A program made the position numbers and the translations under genes. The notes below the pieces were generated by a model, which worked only from the letters and a program-made list of their open reading frames with translations, ran no database searches and was not told where the DNA came from. DNA of 28,503 bases from Cristatella mucedo (lineage: Eukaryota; Bryozoa; Phylactolaemata; Cristatellidae), in contig WPIO01000036.1 in assembly GCA_009760855.2 (NCBI GenBank), forward strand, positions 3,852,501-3,881,003. Reading direction: 5' to 3'. Shown piece by piece: positions 1 to 9,824 of the stretch. Position 1 is the stretch's first letter, and every line of letters begins with the position of its first letter.

Positions 1-233
1 CTTCACACTCCATTTCTATATGGAGGCTATAAGTCTCGTGAAAGGTACTCTAAAAACCTGTTCAACTGCTGGGTCAACCTTCTGAGCAATTTGTCGATAT
101 TTACCCTTAAATTTTATGTGACAGCTTCACGATTCTTACTGCACACAAACAGCGAAGCAGAGAGCCGAACAGGGGGCCGACGCACGCGTGCACACACACT
201 CACAGACAGACAGATACAGAGTCAGGAACGCGT

Positions 234-234
<1 letters not shown>

Positions 235-309
<75 letters not shown>
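235..309. repeat. (CA)n microsatellite
   Basis: About 37 uninterrupted CA units, flanked on both sides by CACTCACA-type partial units and the repeated phrase ACAGATACAGAGTCAGGA (near 211 and 324), so the region also carries a duplicated flank. Confidence 0.95.
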
Positions 310-316
<7 letters not shown>

Positions 317-397
317 CACAGACAGATACAGAGTCAGGATGCGCATGCACAGCACTGTAGTTGCAGTGAATGTAAGTGCTCGGTAAGAGCCGAGAGG

Positions 398-500
<103 letters not shown>

Positions 501-802
501 TGTGTGTGCACCAGTGCTGGCTAATCTATGCCGGCACATCTACGAGCATTGCAAGTGGCTCGTTCTAGTCCGAAGTCACAACAGCCAGGCTTTGCCAAAT
601 GACATCTGCCTGCAGTAGCAAGAGCTGGTTCTCTGAGGGAACACTCTGAACATGTCGAGCAGACTGCAAGACCATACTGCTCCCCCTCCCAGTAGTAAGC
701 CGGCAAGCTGTAGCACAAGGTCGCAGCATTGCTACACGGTCGCAAAAATCCAGCCACGACAATTAACCCGGGTGCACGAAATATCAGCATGCCTCAACGG
801 CA

Positions 803-897
803 TACTTAATAATAATAATAACAACAATTGAAGTGCCTTCAAAGAACTCAAATCTCTTTCTAGACGCATTACACTTGCTGCAGAGGAACCGCGTTGG
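803..897 (-). mobile_element. LINE 3' tail, reverse
   Basis: ATT-repeat complement (TTAATAATAATAATAACAAC), then CTTCAAAGAACTCAAATCTC, TTTCTAGACGCATTACAC and TTGCTGCAGAGGAACCGCGT, the complement of the LINE 3' end. It is short and lies in gene C intron 2. Confidence 0.68.
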
Positions 898-2990
898 TAA
901 GACGACCCAAGCTAGAGGACACCCAAAGATCTAGACTGGCCAGCAGCCCATGCAGCTGCAATCCGCACCAGCCGGCACTCGAGCCAGGAACATTCTACCA
1001 CGCTTGCTCCTCCTGAAGTGCCGTCTGGTGGCCTCTTCTCACAAGCTTGTGCAATTTCCGGATACATTGGGGAGGGGAGAGAGGAGGCTGGCAGCTGTGG
1101 CAGCAGCTACACACAAGCCAAGCTAAAGAACAGCACTGGCCCCCCTCCCGCCATTTAGCTGCCTTGGCTGTCGAGCGTGAAGGCACTGTTCGGTTTCGAG
1201 CCGAGCAGCCCGCCCACCGCCGACAGCTGGCTCTCAACCCTAACGTGCCACTTCATCTAGTGCACACCGGCTGCTGGCAGTGCTGCCGATTGCTGTGCGC
1301 CATCTTCGAACAGTCACGCAGTCAGTTGTGACTCCCAAGCAGGGGGAGGAGTCGGAGCAGACAACCTCGGCTCTCTGACTGCCTGACGACAGCCAGGCAG
1401 TTTCTCCGCCCGCCCCTGTCAGGATCGAGACTTAGTCCGTAGCTGTGCTGGAGTGCCAGCTTTAAAGCCACTACCCCAAACAGGACAGTGGCTGGCAAGC
1501 AGGGCTGGCAGCAGCCCATTCCCTGGAATGGCTGCTGCAGAGAAATGAATATGACAGCTAGACAGAGAGCCGTGGCAGAATAAAGGCCTGCTGTTCAGCC
1601 AAGACAGGGAGGTCTTAACCCTGCCACGGCACCACCAAAACACGACAGACACAGTGAAAAGCCAAGACCGAGAGCTGATCGAGTTTGCAGGCACCGGGTC
1701 TGGCAGAGGTCACGCAATAGGCACACTCGGTGTCTAAATAGGCAAAAACACTGGCCACTGGTGCCGGAACAAGTTCTTAAACAGGTCTTCTAGTCGGACA
1801 CACACGTGGCTAAATAGTACATCCACGTGCCTCGCGTTAGAACATCATTGTGCTGAGCAAGCAGGTGCATGCTAACGAATGAATGAATGCTAAAGCCGAG
1901 CAGCAACAGATTCGAGCACGGTGGTGGTGACCGGTAACACAACACCCATTCACCTCCCCTGAAGCAGATCTCTGAAAATACCTCAATAGGTATTAACCAG
2001 GGAAACTCAAACGCTAATGTTTCCTAGCCGACGATGCACTTTCTTGCAAGAAAAATCGAGCGTGCAAAAAAGATCTAGCAGGTGAAGGCAGGTATCTGCA
2101 GCCTGTCCCATCAGTTCCACTGTGTTTATAAACCCTGCCTTGGTGTATGTTCACATACAGCCACCACCAAACACACAAACAAAACGAAGCAATAAAATAC
2201 TGCACCCCAATGCAACATCTAGACAAAAATCCCACCAAAAGCACAAGTGCGGCAACAGTAACAGAGATGGCCCTGGTCAGGCACATGACAATTCAAAATC
2301 TCGGCTAACGTACTTGCTCAGCTGAACAAGCCAGCAGCAGCACGTGCTGCTACCGAGCATGGCAGCAGGAAGTCCTAATGGCAGGCTAATTAGGCACTTC
2401 AGAGGCTGACAGCAAATAGTTAGCAAAAGAACCATAAATGGCCAGACAATATAGGCAGTATGGCTTATGCCAAGGTGGCCACTCAAGAGACACTTTTCCA
2501 CTCCTCATTAAGACATACTTGTAGCATCTACCATCGACGACACCTGCTGGCTGCATAATAACGACGAGGTGGAACTGCCAAGAGGCCAAGCCAATTTGTG
2601 GGTGCAAATCACATGCAAACAAACATTCAAGATGACAAACGACGAATAGACTACTACGACATTACGATGACATTGACATATGTCGCGTGCCACCAAGATC
2701 AGGGATTTCCGTCGGCTACTCGATGAAGGGAGTGTCAAATGGGCAAAAGCCCAGAATTCCTGACGCAATTCCGTGCCTACCACGTGCTAAGGCCCCCTCG
2801 GGCATAATCAAAGAAAATGCCTGGGCACAGACAGCCTTGCCGAAAGAGTTCGTCAGGATCGCCAGCAGGAGCATGCGATAGCTTGAAATACGAAATGGCG
2901 CCGGACAGCGTAGCGAGTCGTCTGGTCTGGCGGATGCACGACGCAGCTTAACAGTCGGGGCGCTCAAACGAGGCTGGCTGGCTAACGTAC
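898..2990. other. Gene C intron 2, unassigned sequence
   Basis: No exon, RNA gene or repeat family was recognised. In particular, no PEVA..YC exon with the right phase was found on the minus strand, so exon 3 of gene C should lie beyond the left edge. Confidence 0.5.
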
Positions 2991-3066
2991 CGCCGTGGCC
3001 GTCGTACACAGCAAACAGCGTGGTCTTTGTCTTTGCATCGAAGTCAGGGCAGCAATTGTGAGCGTC
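2991..3066 (-). CDS. Gene C (PPM1G-like phosphatase) exon 2
   Basis: Second exon of a PPM1G-like Ser/Thr phosphatase. The minus-strand acceptor is a long pyrimidine tract ending CTCAG at 3067. The exon reads DAHNC...TTLFAVYDGHGG, 25 codons plus one base, and ends at a GTACG donor (phase 1). VYDGHGG is the PPM-family metal-binding motif: the Asp binds both catalytic Mn/Mg ions and the Gly next to it contributes through its carbonyl. The preceding exon supplies the Glu of the conserved E-D-A-H element that spans the junction. All signature residues visible here are intact, so this copy could encode an active enzyme. The boundaries and phase are the same as in gene B exon 2. No exon 3 was found between here and the left edge. 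Confidence 0.9.
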
Positions 3067-3374
3067 CTGAGAAAAAGAAAAGTTTCAGCGGCACTCGAAC
3101 GGGCTGCCCGAAAGCGGCGAGCCCCGACGATAGCATTCATTCAAACGCCGAGCCACCGCTCGGCTGCCCGACTTGAGGACATAGCATTTCGCGCCAAAGC
3201 GTCGTCCCCTGAAGCCGAAACTAAGTGGCGAGAGCACCACGCGAAGCGCTCGGAAACTTGGCAGCCACTCGGATCAATTCCAGCCGCGCCGAGGATAGAG
3301 ATGCCGCGGGGGACTCGGTCGCGCGATCAATTCGCGGGCTCGGAGAAGAATGAAAAGTGGGAACTACTACCAAC

Positions 3375-3485
3375 CTCCTGACTGGTTCTCCAGCCTTGCA
3401 TAGACGCTGCACCGTAGACAGTGTTATGGGCGTCGCTGTCTTCCAAATCCTTCTCCGTGTTCGGGGAGCTCAAGTAGGCACCCAT
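3375..3485 (-). CDS. Gene C (PPM1G-like phosphatase) exon 1, start codon
   Basis: First coding exon, 37 codons, starting MGAYLSSPNTEK and ending ...GAASMQGWRTSQE at a GTTGGT donor (phase 0). The N-terminus is a close match to vertebrate PPM1G (MGAYLSQPNT) and MQGWR is the invariant opening strand of the PPM fold. The ATG at 3485 is chosen because Gly-2 follows directly, as in PPM1A, PPM1B and PPM1G, where it can be N-myristoylated. It is spliced to the exon at 3066-2991 across a 308-base intron. PPM1G is a nuclear metal-dependent Ser/Thr phosphatase that acts on splicing factors and histones; that role is inferred by homology. The gene continues off the left edge, so whether the whole gene is intact cannot be judged. 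Confidence 0.92.
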
Positions 3486-3828
3486 GACTAGCTTTGCCGA
3501 GAGAATAGGTCGGGAACACACGTGAGCGACTAAACGACCGCCATAAACCGTAGATGTCACGTGATCACATCTACCGGAAGGTCGTTTGCGAGAGGACTGT
3601 TGCCTGGTGGATTGCAGAATGAGCGTTCCGCTTGCACTTATACGATACTTTCGCAGGAGGCAAAATTTATGTAAAAATAATTTAAGTAAATCATATTTTA
3701 ATATTTTCATTTCTTAGCTGGCGTAGACACATAAAAATTTATGTACTTCACTAATAGGTCAGCATCCGGCCGAAGGTGGGTGTGCTACGCCCTCAGAAGT
3801 GTGTCTATGATTGGTCCTGGTGGTATGG

Positions 3829-3905
3829 TGATTATACAATAGTACATTTTTACAGCACCCTCAGAGAACTTAATCTCTTTCGAAGCAGTTTACATACGAT
3901 AGATT
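3829..3905 (-). mobile_element. LINE 3' tail, reverse, short
   Basis: CAGCACCCTCAGAGAACTTA, ATCTCTTTCGAAGCAGTTTA and CATACG: complement of the LINE tail, diverged. Confidence 0.6.
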
Positions 3906-4313
3906 CTAACGGTTTCAAGTGGTTTTGCAGTCCAAGGGCTTAACTGTTGCAGCCGCGACCCGCATTTGTCGTTATTCTTGCTATTTATTCTGAGCTAAGA
4001 GTTAGCCAATGGAAGGCTTTTATGATCCATTTTCTTTATAAGCCCGAGTGAACAATCCTTCGTGTGCTTGCGTATTTAGAAACTGCAAGTCATTTTTAGG
4101 TTCTTGACTGACATAATTTGTTCACAACACAAGACTAAACCTGTATTTTATCTTATGCAATTTGAGTGCTTACCTGTGCACGACTAGCCAGAAATCCTGC
4201 TAACCAGCGGTCGTGACCGTCTTCTTGCGTGCGCTTGCGTCATTGCCTCATAATGGTATATTGCTTGGCATTAAATCTCGATTGTTTTTCTGTCGCAGCG
4301 ATTGGAAATGTGA

Positions 4314-4341
4314 CTTGATAGAGAATCTGTTCTCTATCAAG
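4314..4341. repeat. Perfect hairpin, 12-base stem
   Basis: CTTGATAGAGAA, loop TCTG, TTCTCTATCAAG. The stem has no mismatch. It lies 25 bases upstream of the family 1 SINE at 4366 and about 830 bases upstream of the gene C start codon. Confidence 0.8.
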
Positions 4342-4365
4342 GGCGCTCTCCAAAATGGGTACTGC

Positions 4366-4508
4366 CGAGCTGGTTTGGCCCAGTGGTTAAAGTGCCCACC
4401 CCGATCAAGGTCCGGCCGAGATCGTGGGTTCGAGCCCCGTGGCATATGTGAAGCACTTGAATAGAGATTAGGTTCTTCTAGGACGCTATACAAATGAGTT
4501 ATATTTTT
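4366..4508 (+). mobile_element. tRNA-derived SINE, family 1
   Basis: Has a pol III A-box-like TGGCCCAGTGGTTAA and a B box GGGTTCGAGCCCC about 40 bases on, followed by CATATGTGAAGCACTTGAATAGAGATTAGG in two parts and a tail ending near CTATACAAATGAGTTATA. The same order is found at six other places in the window. It lies upstream of gene C. Confidence 0.85.
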
Positions 4509-5719
4509 TGCTTACATCCTATGCTGAAACCTTGGAATGCTATATATCAACCAGATTGCGACTACAGATTATTATCGGATGTTGAATCAAAACGTACAGG
4601 AACCAAAAAAGTAATCATTAGTCAGTTGTCCTTTTTTCTTCTAATTTGGGGCTTATAAGAGTACTTAAAAGTACCTCACAGGCCTATCAGTTTGCATAGC
4701 ATGGTTATCTTGCAGCCAGTAGTTATAAACCCCAAGCAGCGTATTTGAGCTTTGAAATACAATCTGTCGCACCAGAAAATAGTTTGATTGAAGTACTTTT
4801 TGAAGAATCAATGGTTGGTGTAGGTGCAGTAGCCCAGACAGTCGCCTGATTTGAAACCCCATAAAACGACTATTGAGCGATTTTGATAGACGGTTGAGGC
4901 AGGATTCTCGGCCTACATCAGCGACCGTTCTTTTCAGCAAAATTCAGGCTCTGTGGAATGTGCTGCAGCAGAAGAGACAAAGCAGACGCATGTGGCCTCT
5001 ATAGTCGGCCAGAAAAGCGAGTGTAGTTCGATTGCATGCGGGCTGGTACCGCTCCTTTCCTAAGCAGCTGTTGGGAGCATCATCGGCCCGTGCACAGCTG
5101 TGGCCCACTTCTAATGAGGCGTTGACACAGGCCGATAACCCGCTGGTGAACAGATGGTGGATTCACCATCGGGGTCGGCCAAGGCGCAGCCGGAGTCGAG
5201 GAGATGAGACTCGAGTGGGAGAGAGGGGCGAGTGAAGTCGCCTCTGCTCCGAAGCTCCCTCTGCTCTGTGAGTAGTAGAATAAATTGTTGGCGTTGGTTC
5301 GATGCGAGCGTTCTGTGTGCAGGGCGAATCAAAGCACAGGGAGGTCGTAGGGAATCCTGATTTAATGACGTCTCACAAACCACACACATATCGACAGCAT
5401 AGTGTGTGTTACCGGTTTATCAAAACATATTTTCAGATGTTCGGCGTAACTTAGATTTGCCTGGATTGGTATATAATCTTCTAGTTTACTAATGAATTTA
5501 CACTAATATATTTATACTAATGCATTTTCATATGCTCGGCATGACTTAAGTATGCCTAGATTCGTAGAAAACCTTATTTCCCGAACCAATTCACAGCCAC
5601 AGTAGCGGCGGCCATATTTCGAGGATTTTGTGAGCCCGAGTGCAAATATATGAGGAAAATATAGACCACCCGTGTAGTGCCGCATAATAACTCGAATCTG
5701 CACGACCGCATAAGCTTCG

Positions 5720-6650
5720 CAATAAAGTCTGCCTATTTTCAGTTAGATAGCATTGCAAAAAATTCGGGCTTTTTTAGATAGGGATAACACATCTAAATTG
5801 ATCCATGCATCTGATATTTATCTATGTATATAATTCATTTATATAGCGCCCCAAGAGAACTTAATCTCTATTCAGGCGCTTCACATATGCCTCGGTGCTT
5901 GAGCCCACGACCTCAGTCAGACCTTGGTCGGGGCGAGCACCTTAACCGCTAGACCAAACCATTTGTGACATCCCATATTAACTTCTGTAACTCACTGCTT
6001 GCTGGTTTACCGGCCTGTACACTCAGGCGCTTACAGCTGGTGCAAAACTTTGTAGCTAGGCATGTCTGTCGTGCGAGCCGCAACTACCACATCACACCAC
6101 TTCTCGCCGACCTTCACTTGCTCCAAGTCAAGCAACGTATCGAATACAAAGTTCTGTCTCTCACTTTTAGATCACTTCATTCTTTGACTCCAGCCTATCT
6201 CTCAGATCTACTCGTTCACCAAGCTAAGCGTCGTACCATCCGCTTTTTAGAATCTAACTGTTTACCCATACCTCGTACAAGTCTCACCTCCCTTGGAGAC
6301 CGTGCCTTTATTTCGCATGCTACCAAAGCCTTGAACTCACTCACGACATGCATCACGACATCTCTTGACTTGTCCACATTTAAAAGGAAACTAAAGTGCA
6401 TCTATTTATTGCAGCACTTAGTGAGTCGATGAGATTCGTCCTTTATGTGCTTTTGCGTGCTGGCACTGTGCATGCTGTAACAAACCATGCTGTTGATGCT
6501 GTGCATGTCACCCCTAACCATGCTATTCCTATTATGTATTGAGCATGCTACCACTAACACTTCGATCGTGCTTCCTTTGCAACAAATGTGAAATGCCAAG
6601 AAAGAGATTGAGTTCTCTGAGGGCGCTATATCGAGTGCATTATTATTATA
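5720..6650 (+). mobile_element. LINE (CR1/L2-like) 3' fragment, split by a SINE
   Basis: C-terminal reverse transcriptase region, open from about 5965 to 6432: INFCNSLLAGLPACTLRRLQ, LVQN..ARHVCR, HITPLLADLH, VKQRIEYKVLSLTFRSLHSL, GDRAF, FKRKLK. These are the usual landmarks of CR1/L2-clade non-LTR elements. The upstream part (5720-5828) is cut off by the SINE at 5829-5960. The element ends with GAGATTGAGTTCTCTGAGGG and an ATT repeat. It is 5'-truncated and lacks endonuclease and palm motifs. Confidence 0.88.
5829..5960 (-). mobile_element. tRNA-derived SINE, family 1, inserted in a LINE
   Basis: Reverse-strand copy: tail (ATATAGCGCCCCAAGAGAAC) first, then the B box as TGAGCCCACGACC and the A box as CCTTAACCGCTAGACC. 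LINE reverse transcriptase sequence stops at its left edge and resumes at its right edge, so this SINE came after the LINE. Confidence 0.88.
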
Positions 6651-6658
6651 TCATTATA

Positions 6659-6829
6659 ACTTACGCGATATTTAAAAGGAAACTTGAAACGCAAATTTTT
6701 ATTACAGCATTGGATGGGTCTTTGTAATTCGTCCTTTGTGTGGATGTATCTGCTTAAACTTGGTCTGCGATTTGCGCATGTTACCGCCAAACATTTTGGA
6801 TTGCTTTATACGTACCATTTGCAAATTGC

Positions 6830-6878
<49 letters not shown>

Positions 6879-6930
6879 AAGATTCATTTCTCCGAGGATG
6901 CTAATCAAATGATTTGTTATTATTATAATT
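6659..6930 (+). mobile_element. LINE 3' end, second copy directly after the first
   Basis: Starts IFKRKLETQIFITALDGSL in the frame matching the end of the reverse transcriptase ORF, followed by the LINE 3' untranslated region. The tail is recognisable (TTCATTTCTCCGAGGATGCT, then an ATT-rich end), but the GAGA part of it is expanded to a GA microsatellite. Confidence 0.7.
6833..6880. repeat. (GA)n microsatellite inside a LINE tail
   Basis: GA repeat with two AAA interruptions lying exactly where other LINE copies have AGAGAGAGATT in their 3' tail. Confidence 0.85.
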
Positions 6931-8054
6931 AATCTCAATCCAGGCGTCCAAGGTCGTCCAAGGCGAGCGCCCCAACCATGGGCCAAATTTGTACGCACAC
7001 CCGCTGCTGCTGCACGCTCGCGTCTCTCTGCGATTACGGAATGTGTACCGTCCTACTTTATCGACAATAACTTGCTGCGTTAAGAAATGACACTCTCAAA
7101 TTTCGCCATGAGTGTTGCCAGCGTCCCTGCTCTCGTCGAAGCAGCATCTGCGACTTCTCAGCCGTGCTTGAAGACGCGCCAGCTTCGCCTTCGCCGTCTT
7201 TTTGATACGCGCCGGGAGATAACTGGCGCTTGTGGCGAACGACCTGAGTGAGAGGAGCCGTTTGTGACGTTGGCTCGTTGCGATGTGGCCCGCCGGAGCA
7301 GCTCGCGCTGCCGCGTCCTGACCGGAACCCGAGCATGCGAGCATGTGCTGGCCCGCCATCTCTCGCCGACTCTCTCGCCGACTCTGGCCGACTCTCTCGC
7401 CGACTCTGGCCGACTCTCTCGCCGACTCTGGCCGACTCTCGCCGGATCGCCGGCAAGCGGCGCCTGCGCGACGCAGGGCGCTGCTACGAAAGCGGTGTGG
7501 CGGCTTCTGAACTGACGTATTTAGCGCGCCGAACGCCGAACTTCCAACAGGTGCTAGCTCTGACAGGCGCGTTTCCCCTCGTGCTTTGCAGCTGCAAGTT
7601 CCTCAACGCGAAGGGGCTACGAGTGTCAACCGACGGGAAAGGAGTACAGCAGACCAATCGTCGCTTAATATTGCCTCCTTTGCATCGAATCCATGTCATG
7701 GGCTAGGACTTATCCTACTACTAATGATTATTACTCGAAAGACGTTAACAATGTCACTAAAATGTTGTAAGCTGGCTGATTTTCCTGCCGAGGTTTAATA
7801 AATAAGCCAGTCACCGCAGCTGGCGACAGAGCGGTAGACTCTAGCTGCACCAGCGTCTAGATCGAGAATAGAAAGTTCTAGATGAGAGTTGCACACGAGT
7901 CAGACTCGTGCACAGTATGCACTGCCAGCATCGCCTCCTTTGAAGTAAGTGCCTTCCGTCTTAGCGAAGAGGCACACACAACATGAGAAGGCCTTCATAC
8001 CTGAGCATAACAACGCTTGCAGGTTGGCGGAAGACTCTTCGGTAAAGCTGACCC
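6931..8054. other. C-B intergenic sequence, GC-rich in part
   Basis: Apart from the minisatellite at 7361-7443 no gene or repeat was recognised. An inverted repeat, CACGAGTCAGACTCGTG, lies at 7894-7910. The reading frames across 7058-7706 follow from the minisatellite and GC content. Confidence 0.5.
7361..7443. repeat. Minisatellite with a 22-base unit
   Basis: GACTCTGGCCGACTCTCTCGCC repeated in three full units (written here as GACTCTGGCC then GACTCTCTCGCC) with partial units at each end. It accounts for the repetitive Ser/Leu/Ala/Asp and Arg/Glu/Ser reading frames across 7058-7706. Confidence 0.8.
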
Positions 8055-8733
8055 ATCGTGAACGTAGCAATTAAAACATTACACCGCTTCTCACCGACCT
8101 AAACTGGCACCGCATCGGACAACGTGTCGAGGTAGTGTCTTTGACTCCAAGGGCTATCAATGCTCTTACTCCGACTTATGTATCTGAAATGCTTATTAGT
8201 CAAGCTCCCCATCTTACAAGCCGCTCATCCGAGTCGACTTGCGTGGCTGTGCTTGTAAAATCAACTTCAACCTAATGAAGACTGCGCCTTCATTTCAAAC
8301 ACACTGCAAAAGCCTGGAACTCGAAACCGACTGATGTCGCGACATTCATTGACATGACGCGACTTAAAAAAGAAGCGATAAACCACGTATCCTTCACACC
8401 CTTTTCTTCGTCCGTATGAGTCATCTCTGCGTACTTTAATGTTGGGAGGATAGTGTAGAACGCCAGGCTAGCTTTAATCCTACAGGTTTCGCCAACTCGG
8501 AAAAAATCAGTAGCAACTGCTTTGAGGCTTTAGTCTTTACAATTTCTGAGTAGCCACACGCTTGCGCACAACTATTAAGTTGGTTTCGTCATCATTCATT
8601 TGAGAAATTTTGCCGCCATTCAAGCCGGAACATTCCCTTTGCAGCAAATGTAAAGCGCCTAGAGAGAGATTGAGTTCTCTGAGGGCGCTTTATCAAGTGC
8701 ATTATTGTTATTTTTATTATTATTATTATTATA
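8055..8733 (+). mobile_element. LINE 3' fragment, degenerate
   Basis: Decayed copy of the same LINE: the HITPLL.DL.W region near 8080, TPTYVSEML near 8170 and AKAWNS near 8310 can be followed with frame changes. It ends with the clear tail GCAAATGTAAAGCGCCTAGA, GAGATTGAGTTCTCTGAGGG and an ATT repeat. Confidence 0.72.
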
Positions 8734-9275
8734 ATCAATGGCCATTTATGATCATTTGGTAACAATGGCATAATGGCGGAGTATAATTTTCCATAATGGC
8801 CGCTTATGATCCGCACGAGTGAAAACAATCCGAGGCACAATGCAATGCAATGCGGATCTCCTGCCGCTAAACGAATACTAGAAACAGCAATGCCAGGTCG
8901 CCAGGAGCGAACAGCTCACACCTCTTGTTGCGTGCACCGAGAGCAAGTGACCGTCCGAATTGCAAGCAGGGCTGGCAGCCTGCTTACGAAAGCAGATTCT
9001 GACGATGGCCGACGCGTTGGCAGAAGAGCTCGCGTGAAGCAAGCGGCGACATTTCTACCAAATTTCAACTCCAAAATTATAGTGCGATCAAGAGATGATC
9101 AGTTTTGAAAAAAACACTATTTCTTACAAATTATCTGGAAATATTTTAATTAATATCAACAGCGTCTTCCCTCAGAAAACAAATCCATTGCCCAACGAGT
9201 AGTACGCGGTCGCTTCTCCGTACGTGCTGCCACATTGCAACAAATGTCAACTGGCAACTGCGCTTGCTAGTCCGA
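8734..9275. other. Gene B 3' flank
   Basis: Sequence after the gene B stop codon. No AATAAA was seen on the minus strand near 9276; an ATTAAA-like element occurs about 130 bases downstream. A phrase near 8790-8831 (CTTATGATCC...CGAGTGAAAACAATCC) recurs in shorter form near 4018-4058, suggesting an uncatalogued old repeat. Confidence 0.4.
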
Positions 9276-9383
9276 CTATGGCTTACCATGCGATAGATGT
9301 GTAAACACGATTAAAATGCATGTCATATTGTCAGTTCCAATTTCAGAGCGTCTTGGATCCGCACTGAGCAAACTATGGATGAT
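9276..9383 (-). CDS. Gene B exon 8 (DNM motif, stop codon)
   Basis: Acceptor CTTCAACAG, then IIHSLLSADPRRSEIG, TDNMTCILIVF, a nine-residue tail and TAG; 35 codons plus stop. Human PPM1G has [20 protein letters not shown] at this place. The DNM Asp (Asp282 of PP2C-alpha) is kept. A second acceptor 21 bases upstream (TCTTACAG) would bring in a TAA as the first codon. The tail is far shorter than that of gene A. Confidence 0.8.
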   Translation of the reverse strand: MIHSLLSADPRRSEIGTDNMTCILIVFTHLSHGKP

Positions 9384-9748
9384 CTGTTGAAGACCGACAG
9401 ATTACTGTAAGACAATTGAATGCAGAGCTAACATCAGTGAAAATGCAGTGAAATAGTCGACATTTACCTGGGAGCAAATATCAGACAAGCTCGCAGCAGA
9501 GCCAGCCAGAGCAAGTTTGTCGCTAATGAAGTCGACAATCCATTGGCTACTTTTGCAATCCCTGAAACAAATCGGCGAGAGCGCCAGCGAGGTAGAATTG
9601 TTTTTAGAGATACCATACTGCATCAATAGTAGACCATCATAAAATGGTCTTCTTTTTTAATATGATGATGAGGAACGTTACTTTCGAAATAGAGAACCTG
9701 TTTCTTGCAGATTAATTGGTCGTCTGCTAACAATTTCTGAAGCTCTAA

Positions 9749-9824
<76 letters not shown>

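Noticed and set aside
2716-2990. Continuation of the MYDGHGG frame past gene C exon 2
   Set aside because: Homology stops exactly at the GTACG donor; the rest is intron.
4366-4460. Possible tRNA genes at this and the other A-box/B-box sites
   Set aside because: No proper acceptor stem or cloverleaf; each is followed by the same SINE body and tail.
7058-7706. Several 80-150 codon frames on both strands
   Set aside because: Produced by a 22-base minisatellite in GC-rich DNA; no recognisable domain.
8806-9108. 100-codon plus-strand frame downstream of gene B
   Set aside because: No domain, no codon-use signal and no splice partners seen.
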